Assembly (NCBI GenBank): GCA_963693365.1
Contig: CAVNZM010000003.1
Coordinates: 12,834,001 to 12,898,000, forward strand
Length of the DNA stretch: 64,000 nt
Origin: Amoebidium appalachense
Taxonomy: Eukaryota > Ichthyosporea
Reading direction: 5' to 3'
The number at the start of each line of letters is the position of its first letter. Positions within the stretch are counted from its first letter, which is position 1. Made by a program: the position numbers and the translations under genes. Below, in pieces: positions 57,601 through 64,000 of the stretch. Under the pieces are notes generated by a model, which was not told the DNA's origin, searched no databases, and was given only the letters and a program-made list of their open reading frames with translations.

Positions 57601-59012
57601 GTGGATTGTCTCCGAGAAAACTCTCAACTCGGCTGGTGACACCAAGATCAAGGCACGTGGTGTTGCTCAAGGCTTCAGTCAGCAATACGGTGTTGACTAT
57701 GAGTTGATTGAGAGCCCTGTCATCCGTCCGGCTGCTCTCCGTGCCATCCTAGCTCTGGCCGTTGTTGAAGGTCATGACATACATCAACTCGACGTGTCTA
57801 CGGCCTTTCTCAACAGCCCACTCACCGAGACCATCTACATGAAACAACCCCCCGGGATTCATCACCATGGCCACACTTGGCAAGGTCTGGAGACTCAAGA
57901 AAGCCCTGTACGGCCTCAAGCAAGCCTCCAAGGCTTGGTACGACTTCCTCGACGGCATTCTTCTTGCCCATGGCCTGACCCGTACTAAGACCGACCCGTG
58001 CATCTACCTCCGGTTCTTCCCCAACAACGATGTGGTACGGGCTGGTAACTACGTCGATGACTCCACCATCACCAACACCCGGGGTTCTACTGCTGCCAGT
58101 GACCTGGCTGCCCACATCAGCAAGATGGCCAGCTGTCGTATGAGTCCATTTGACCGTATGCTCGGTGTTGATTTTAATCACTCTGATCCCCATCACCTCC
58201 ACATGCACCAGAGGTCTTACATCATGGATATCATCCACGACTTCAACCTCACCGATGCCAAGTCCAAGTCTACCCCCATCCCTGCAGGCACCACCGTCTC
58301 CCTGGCTGATTGCCCCCCCCAACCGTTCACCGTGCCCTACCGTGAGTTACTCGGCCGTCTCCTCTGGGTGGCACGGTGCACACGTCCCGACATTGCCTAT
58401 GCCATCGGCTTCCTTGGTCGGTTCAGCACCAACCCCGGCAAGACTCACTGGGACCTTCTCCGTCGTGTGGCCCGGTACCTGCTCGGCACCATTGACCTTG
58501 GCATTGACTACAAGTACTCGGCCACCCAGTCCCCCATACTCGAATGCTACACGGATGCTGACTTTGCTGGTTGTGCCGACAGCAAGAAGTCTACCACCGG
58601 CTACATTATCGTGTTTGCTGGTATGCCCGTCATCTGGTACTCCAAGCTCCAGCCCATCACGGCCACCAGCACCACTGAAGCTGAGCTGATTGCTCTCAAT
58701 GCTGGCACCCAAGAAGTTGCTTGGGTCCGTGACCTCTTCAAGGAACTCGGCTGTCCCATGCTTGCTCCGACTCCGGTGTACTGTGACAACCAGTCGACCA
58801 TTGCCATCGTCAACTCCACCGGCATCAAGCACCGTACCAAACACATTGCCGTCCGGTATCACAACACCAAGGACTACATTGCCAGTGGGGACGTGGTTGT
58901 CCACTACGTTGAGTCAGCCCACAACTTAGCTGACATACTCACCAAACCCCTCCCCGGCCCGAGTCATGTCCACCATCGTGCTCGACTTTGTTTACCGGAT
59001 ATTGTGGATTGA
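54603..59012 (+). pseudogene. gag-pol: copia 3 Gag-Pol, all domains present, three homopolymer frameshifts
   Basis: From ATG 54603 Gag runs to a canonical CX2CX4HX4C zinc knuckle (CSYCHEPDHTIIDC, about 55566), then the protease (WDSGCNMT, about 55729) and the integrase HHCC finger (WHHRLGHR ... CHGC). The frame breaks at a T-run near 56350, resumes through the integrase core (HFDSGSEF; LNGYVERR), breaks again at a C-run near 57165, and again at a C-run near 57850 inside RT. RT has YVDD near 58054 and RNase H has YTDADFAG near 58550, ending VADILTKPLPGP-like before the stop at 59012. The three segments total about the length of the intact copia 1 polyprotein. With identical LTRs, the breaks may be assembly errors. 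Confidence 0.85.
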
Positions 59013-59425
59013 CCCGACCTACTTCAAGAGTGATTTTCTCATGTGTACTACTTACTTTATCAACATCATTATATCATATGTATTGCCTTTGTGGGTATGC
59101 CCACTTAGGGTTTATATATAAGGTTTGACCTGTACCATCACTCTACTCTATCTTTCACTGGTTTAAAACCCAGTTAATCAAACACCGCCTATACACGTTA
59201 TATATATTCGTTGTTTTTGCCCCGGTTCCTTCCCCCCCTCCCCCCTTCCCCCCCCTTCCCCCCCCCTTCCCCCCCCCCCTCCCCCCCCTTCTCCCCCCCC
59301 CCCCCCCCCCCCGGGAAAAGTACACACTTTAATTATTTTTTTTTTCCGTTTCTGTTCTCAAGTGGGGAGATTTCACTAGTTCAGTGGGGATATGATAACA
59401 CAAACTTCAAAGTCTTAAGTGGGGA
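59013..59425 (+). other. copia 3 3' untranslated region with C/T tract
   Basis: About 410 bp between stop and 3' LTR, with a C/T-rich stretch and C-runs at about 59218-59312 and AAGTGGGGA as polypurine tract. Confidence 0.8.
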
Positions 59426-60350
59426 TGTTGTAATACGTAGTATTTACATATGGTAAGATCTTCTCAGTTTGTGTTATGTTTCAGTTCATATGCTTAGTGT
59501 AAATGCCACACTCCTATTATGTAAAGTGTAGCATCGATCTCCGATATGCTTGTATACTTGTAATCGTGTTGTATCGGCTTTAATCGTGTATTGTAATATC
59601 GATTAGAATATTTATATGTGTGTACACGGATCCACCCACTCAGGGAGAGACGTGTACATGTTCGTGTGTACATAAATATCTCTGGTTATAGTTATGCTAT
59701 TACTATCTTGTTTGTTGATCTGTGCTCTCTTTTCCTTCCTCTTTCTCCTTCCTTATTTTCTTTTCTTTCTCTCCTTGTCTTCATGTGTATAATCGTATTT
59801 CTTTTCTACTAATATATGTTAGGTAGATTTGTGTTACTTAATACGTGTTCATTGGACGGTAACACACTTAGGCTACACTTAGAATAGCATGTGTGTTTAG
59901 ACTTCATTAATTCACTTTAGTTTTCATGTGTTGCCGGGCTTTAACCAATCATCAAGGTTAAGTGTGATATGTCTGAGTCTTTGCAGTATGTCATAGGTTA
60001 GAACTTCCTTGATGATGACACGAGTTGATCTTAACTAGTGTCTGTGTCCTATCGTGTACGCCTCCGCGTACCGGATCTCTCTGAAAGCAATTGGTTCTTA
60101 GTGATTGGTTTCTATTAGAGATGGATCTGATTTCCGACTGGTCGGAAATCATGTATGGATTGGACTTAGAGGAATTTCAGGTATTTATTCGAAGATCAGA
60201 ATAAATTCAGTTCAGTCGTGTCTAAACATTGATGTCTGTTGTGTACACTGCTCCGATCGTTCCGTGTTTTGTTGTTGTGTGTGTCTGTGGTGTTTTCACA
60301 CTGCACCACTGTGTCTCTGCTTACATCCCAAATACTTATAGAATTTAACA
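59426..60350 (+). repeat. copia 3 3' LTR
   Basis: 925 bp, identical to the 5' LTR as far as I could compare, followed by TTTGG. Confidence 0.95.
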
Positions 60351-60729
60351 TTTGGACCATTGTGATCGTGGTGGTCCTTGGCGTGGCCGCTTACTCCCAC
60401 TGGGGCAGCAGGTTGAAAAAACAAGCAACGGGCTTGTACTCACAACAAACGGGGCCTGGCAGTGCGGATGCCCGCCTCCCAGCAACCATACCCATAAAGA
60501 ATGTGGAAGAAACCAACCCCTTCACTGTCCATCAAGATGCTCATGGGACTGGTGACAGTTTGGATGAACACCTTCCTCCGCCACCGCTAATCGACAACCT
60601 ATGGCCGTCCGCCGCTGTTCAGGAAGGCGAGTCAAAACCGCATATGGCCGCAACCCCTTCCGCCGCCGCTCGGCCTTCTTGCGCCCAGGCAGGTCCGCGG
60701 CAAGGGCCTATCCGCCGCTGTTTGAGTAG

Positions 60730-62916
60730 TTAGGCCGCCGGGGCCAGGCCGTTGGGGCCGCCCAGGCCCAGCTCCTCCACCAGCCGGGGGCCGCACCCGC
60801 ACCCGCACTTGCCAGTGGGCTGCGCGTGCCAGCTTTTGGAGGCCTCGTGTGCCGTGTAGGGGGCACTGGCCCCGTTGTCGTACAGCACCTCGGGCTGGGC
60901 GGGGGCCCCGGAGTCGAGGGGGATCTCCGGCCGCTGCTGCACGAGGGCCGCCAGCGCCCACTCCTCCCCGCTGACCTCGATTGTGTGCTCGCCCGCCCAC
61001 TCAAGGCCGCTCACATGCCCGCCCCCGGCGCCCCTTCCGCCCGCGGGTATGGGTCTGGGGCCTGGCAATGGGGGTGGGGGGATGCCGCGGTCCTCGCGTG
61101 CTGGATGCAGGGGGAAGGGGGTGCCTGGTGCAGCATACAGTCGCTCTTGTCGCTCGGTGAGAAAGGGTGTAGCCGATGCCGCCGGTGCATAGAGGAAGGT
61201 GGTGGTGTCGTCTTTTTGTTGCTGGGTCATGTGGGGCTGCAGGCCCAGTAGGTAGTTGACAATTTCCCGTGACTGGCAGCACCTCACTGCCCCCTCCACC
61301 ACACACCGGTAGGCCGTGGTCATCATCATGCTCACCAGTTTGTACGCACCCGACACGTTTGCCCAGAAGAATGCAGACTTGACAAGCAGCGTGTCTGCTG
61401 CGTCCATCAGGTTCCGCATGTCTCTCACGTCGTCAAAGCTGGTGCCTGTCTGGCCTTTTGCGCGCTGGTACCCCCTGTACAGTGTGTACACAACCGCGCG
61501 CACAATGAAGGGGCGCAAGTATGCCTGTGCCATCCTGCTGGCGTCGTTGTTGACTTCAAAGAACCCCCACACTGTGTGCGATGGCCCTAGCACTGTATCC
61601 AGTACGTACCCCACAAACGCAGATGCTTGGTTTTTGATGAATCCAAAGATGACTGCTAATGGGAGCGTTGTCAAATATTTGACAGTTTCGATTGGAGCTG
61701 TAATTGCACCCACTGTGCTGGCCCCGACGTTATACACGCCACTGGCCACGCCACTGGCCACAGACCATGTCAGTCCTCCAACATACCCCCCTGTGGATTT
61801 GATGTAGTCTAACCAGCCTTGGTTTTGGTGCCTGGCCTGTAGGGTGGTAGGGGTGTCTTGTGGCGAACTTAAAGTGCCCAGCCAACTGGGCGTCATGTAA
61901 CTCAGAAGGTCGGCGAGTTCACGGCTCAGCCAAGCGGCGCCCACTGGCATGGCAAGGTGCCCCTGGCCTGTGAACAACAGACACGCCATCACCAACGTGA
62001 CCTCCAGCAGCTTTTGTGCTGTGTAGCCAAACGCTGGGTGCTTGAAAATCAGCTCAAGCGTGGACCCAATGCGGCCGCCCAGGCCCATGGACCCCATGAG
62101 GGACTTCCAGGAGGGTAGCCATCTGCGGAAGGCATCGCTGCGGGACACGAGCATGGCCATGATGTTGGAGAGCTTGGTTATCATGCTGCCCAGCAGGCTG
62201 TTTTTGTCCAGCATGCCGCCCAGGACCGTGGTCTGCTTCTCGTGGCCGTCAAGCACGCGGATGTGCAGACGCAGGCAGGGCTCCAGTGCGGCGAACTTCT
62301 CGGGGGTGCCATATTCCGGCACAATTTCGCTGCCCTCGATGAAGCGCAGCAGGGCGCGTGCGTCGTAGCACATGGTCTTGTTTGGCGAGTAGAAGTCTGG
62401 TGCGGAAAAGATGCGCAGCTGCGGCAGCTCGCGGTCGGCCGGGCGGGGGAACACGCACTCGGTGGCCAGACGGTCGGCCCGCATGTCCTCCACCTCCTTC
62501 ACAAAGGCGCTGGCAAACAGCTCGTTGACGGAGCAGGCCTCGGGGCTGCCGGTGGGCATGTGTGTGGGACCGTCTGGTTTGGTGTCGGTGATCGGCATGG
62601 CCACGGCCCGCAGGATGGACTGCAGGGGAGAGGCAAGGGCATCGAATGCCGCGCGCGCGTCTGGATTGTGCAGAACGAGGTCCAGGTCTGTGAGCGGGCC
62701 GGGAGGAGCTGGGGGCTGCACGGGGGGTGCGGGGGCTGCCTGTTTGGGACTTGCCGGCTCCACCAGAGTGGACATGTCTGCCTTCAGCTTCTTGAATGCC
62801 GGCTCTGGTCCATCGGCACCCTGGTGTGGCCGTTTGGGGGGCGGTTCTAGGTATGGGGTGTGCAGGGCTGTGTCTGTTGTTGTCCGGGGGGTGGCTGCAG
62901 CTGTGGGTGCGGCCAT
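60730..62916 (-). CDS. large membrane-associated hypothetical protein, 728 aa
   Basis: The ATG at 62916 is preferred. The open frame runs on to 63264 but would then overlap the divergent gene. Residues 1-95 are Pro/Ala/Lys rich with KRPHQ and FKKLKA, a possible nuclear signal. Residues 100-290 are a globular domain. Hydrophobic segments follow near 300-320 (VTLVMACLLF), 390-445 (YLTTLPLAVIFGFIKNQASAF) and 525-548, so several membrane-spanning or amphipathic helices are likely. The C-terminal 130 residues are Pro/Gly rich and end with a CGCGCGP motif. The family is not recognised. Its stop (60730-60732) shares two bases with that of the convergent membrane-protein gene. High GC, no introns. 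Confidence 0.65.
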   Translation of the reverse strand: MAAPTAAATPRTTTDTALHTPYLEPPPKRPHQGADGPEPAFKKLKADMSTLVEPASPKQAAPAPPVQPPAPPGPLTDLDLVLHNPDARAAFDALASPLQSILRAVAMPITDTKPDGPTHMPTGSPEACSVNELFASAFVKEVEDMRADRLATECVFPRPADRELPQLRIFSAPDFYSPNKTMCYDARALLRFIEGSEIVPEYGTPEKFAALEPCLRLHIRVLDGHEKQTTVLGGMLDKNSLLGSMITKLSNIMAMLVSRSDAFRRWLPSWKSLMGSMGLGGRIGSTLELIFKHPAFGYTAQKLLEVTLVMACLLFTGQGHLAMPVGAAWLSRELADLLSYMTPSWLGTLSSPQDTPTTLQARHQNQGWLDYIKSTGGYVGGLTWSVASGVASGVYNVGASTVGAITAPIETVKYLTTLPLAVIFGFIKNQASAFVGYVLDTVLGPSHTVWGFFEVNNDASRMAQAYLRPFIVRAVVYTLYRGYQRAKGQTGTSFDDVRDMRNLMDAADTLLVKSAFFWANVSGAYKLVSMMMTTAYRCVVEGAVRCCQSREIVNYLLGLQPHMTQQQKDDTTTFLYAPAASATPFLTERQERLYAAPGTPFPLHPAREDRGIPPPPLPGPRPIPAGGRGAGGGHVSGLEWAGEHTIEVSGEEWALAALVQQRPEIPLDSGAPAQPEVLYDNGASAPYTAHEASKSWHAQPTGKCGCGCGPRLVEELGLGGPNGLAPAA

Positions 62917-62982
62917 GGGGACGGGTTTCCCTTGGTATGGGGCGGGTAATAAAACTTTTTGGGCACATAAAAAGCCTGGAAC
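62917..62982. promoter_or_regulatory. 66-bp divergent promoter region
   Basis: Two AT-rich boxes, TAATAAAAC near 62948 and CATAAAAAG near 62965, separate start codons on opposite strands. Only 66 bp lie between the coding regions, so the two genes probably share control elements, or promoters overlap coding sequence. Confidence 0.45.
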
Positions 62983-63915
62983 ATGGATGATAGCATCCCT
63001 TCTTTTTTTTCGATGGAAGAACTTTCGCGCCTGTGCCGGGAGGGCAAGAGGCCCACGTGTGTGCCGCCCAGCCTTGCACCCCACATGGCCGGCCTGGCTG
63101 CACAGGGCCTTGTGCCCTGCTGTGCACGGCAGGCTGGGTTCAAGCGGGGGCGCATCCCTGTGGACTGCCAGTCGTACATAGCATACATGCCCGCATGGCC
63201 CCCGGGCATTACCCGTGCCCAGTTTGAAAAGGAGTGCCGCAGGGCAGCTGCCGTGCACGGGCACACGTTTTGCCGGGGCGTCAAGTACCGCTCACGTGCG
63301 GTGCTCACTGGCTACACAAGCCGCCCAATGGCTGCGGTCCTGCACCACTTGTTCAACACACAAGCAACCAGTATGATAATGTTGGTGCATGAGGAGGCAT
63401 CTGTGGGCCCCCGGGGCCGCCAGCCATTGGGCCGCTGGCCCCCGCCGAGTGCGATGCCCGTTGAGTGTGCACTGTACCCCCGGGGCCCCAGACACACCAT
63501 CCCTGTGGGTGCAAATCTGAATCTGGGTGTGATGCCCAGCAGCCTGCCGGTGACTGCATACCTGATGGGTGCAGAATCGCGTGTGGGCCACCTCCTTGCC
63601 AGCTACCCGCAGACAGGCCAGCCGCACGTGCGTCTGACCCCCCGTTTTCACAGGGATGTGTGCCTGGTGACGTTTGTGGACCTGAGATGGGGCCGCCGCC
63701 TGGAGGCACGTGGGGGGCTGTTGGCCTCGGTGCAGCGCTGCCTGGCCAGCATCACCCTGCCGCCACCACTGCAGCCCACCCACATGCCGTGGCCCCGGCT
63801 GTTGTCGCGGGTGCACACCATGCCCACCAACCCGCTTGCACCCGTGCCTGAGAGCCCCTCCCTGCCTGTGGGCACCACCGGCCAGCAGCAGTCTGTCCGT
63901 AGGCGCACGCTTTGA
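62983..63915 (+). CDS. Cys-rich hypothetical protein, 310 aa
   Basis: The ATG at 62983 is followed by an acidic-Ser start (MDDSIPSFF). Cys and His residues cluster in the first 105 residues (CREGKRPTC, CCARQ, CQSY, CRRAAAVHGHTFC), compatible with metal binding. Residues 110-260 form a beta-rich globular region (SMIMLVHEEASVGP, HTIPVGANLNLGVMPS, VCLVTFVDLRWGRR). The tail is Pro rich. No family, signal peptide or membrane segment was recognised. It is divergent from the 728-aa gene. Confidence 0.6.
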   Translation: MDDSIPSFFSMEELSRLCREGKRPTCVPPSLAPHMAGLAAQGLVPCCARQAGFKRGRIPVDCQSYIAYMPAWPPGITRAQFEKECRRAAAVHGHTFCRGVKYRSRAVLTGYTSRPMAAVLHHLFNTQATSMIMLVHEEASVGPRGRQPLGRWPPPSAMPVECALYPRGPRHTIPVGANLNLGVMPSSLPVTAYLMGAESRVGHLLASYPQTGQPHVRLTPRFHRDVCLVTFVDLRWGRRLEARGGLLASVQRCLASITLPPPLQPTHMPWPRLLSRVHTMPTNPLAPVPESPSLPVGTTGQQQSVRRRTL

Positions 63916-64000
63916 GCAACCCCCCCCCCCCCCCCCCCCCCTCCCCTCCCCCCCCCCCCCCCCCCTCCTGTGGCACCAGTGTGACTATGGGCGCCATTTG
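63916..64000. other. C-rich homopolymer stretch at the window end
   Basis: C-runs at about 63920-63965, then CACCAGTGTGACTATGG. The window ends before any further feature. Confidence 0.8.

Larger units (their letters stand above)
53616..60350 (+). mobile_element. full-length Ty1/copia retrotransposon, copia 3
   Basis: The 6735-bp element has two 925-bp LTRs (53616-54540 and 59426-60350), starting TGTTGTAATACG and ending GAATTTAACA. I saw no difference between them. TTTGG flanks both sides. A candidate primer-binding region (GGTTATGCAGCCC) follows the 5' LTR, and AAGTGGGGA precedes the 3' LTR. It is of a different family from copia 1. Confidence 0.95.
53586..60733 (+). pseudogene. small single-pass membrane protein gene, split by copia 3
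   Basis: Ten codons from ATG 53586 run to the copia 3 target site (TTTGG, 53611-53615). After the element and the second TTTGG (60351-60355), the frame resumes in phase at 60356 and runs to TAG at 60731-60733, for about 135 codons. The N-terminal part straddling the insertion is hydrophobic, with a VIVVVLGVAAY core, followed by basic residues (RLKKQ), as in a signal-anchor or type III membrane protein. The rest is hydrophilic and Pro/Ala rich. The stop overlaps the stop of the convergent 728-aa gene. The insertion presumably inactivates the gene. Function unknown. Confidence 0.6.

Noticed and set aside
60239-60355. Start of the membrane protein inside the copia 3 LTR
   Set aside because: The frame is open in the LTR by chance. 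The ATG at 53586 before the insertion gives an in-phase hydrophobic N-terminus and fits the target duplication.
62917-63264. N-terminal extension of the 728-aa protein to 844 aa
   Set aside because: It would overlap the divergent 310-aa gene throughout and cross the AT-rich boxes that look like promoter elements.

Overview
The window is nuclear DNA from a repeat-rich eukaryote. The evidence is GT-AG-flanked exons (30139-30165, 33036-33164, 46976-47262), Ty1/copia and Ty3/gypsy LTR retrotransposons, a Tc1/mariner-IS630-like transposase, long CA/GT microsatellites and several kilobases of tandem satellite. I cannot assign the lineage. No host housekeeping gene, rRNA or tRNA was recognised.

Layout. 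1-9115: a decayed gypsy element on the + strand (A), split at 2946-7120 by a 5'-truncated chromodomain gypsy element on the - strand (B). 9288-10583: a small ORF and a WRN-like 3'-5' exonuclease gene, cut by a young full-length copia element (10584-16964, two 708-bp LTRs, target duplication GTATC). 17321-20549: a decayed second copy of that copia family. 20550-26960: homopolymer-rich DNA with a DDE transposase gene (22408-24025) carrying one late frameshift. 26964-27692: an AT-richer ORF with acidic repeats. 27895-33035: two satellite arrays (about 175 bp and 161 bp), the second filling a predicted intron. 33392-37300: three tightly packed intronless genes on alternating strands. 37441-40190: a CA/GT satellite in two opposite orientations. 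40954-42985: a broken Cys-rich gene on the - strand holding a solo copia LTR. 43005-46920: an array built on a 17-bp palindrome. 46976-47262: a predicted exon. 47263-51860: unassigned DNA, satellite and an array of hairpin-forming units. 52002-63915: a second compact cluster (423-aa protein, short membrane protein, 728-aa membrane-associated protein, 310-aa Cys-rich protein), into which a 6.7-kb copia element with apparently identical LTRs has inserted.

The two compact clusters (33.4-37.3 kb and 52.0-63.9 kb) stand out. Their genes are intronless, lie on both strands, are separated by 66-313 bp once the copia element is discounted, and in one case share stop-codon bases. Several products carry nuclear-localisation-like, RING-like or zinc-finger-like motifs, and none matches a host gene I recognise. 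This packing resembles an integrated large DNA virus or a giant virus-like mobile element that later retrotransposons have broken up. That reading is inference: I saw no capsid, polymerase or packaging ATPase gene. Three copia-family insertions (10.6, 41.1 and 53.6 kb) each lie in or at a coding frame with a perfect 5-bp duplication, and at 41.1 and 53.6 kb the interrupted frame resumes in phase.
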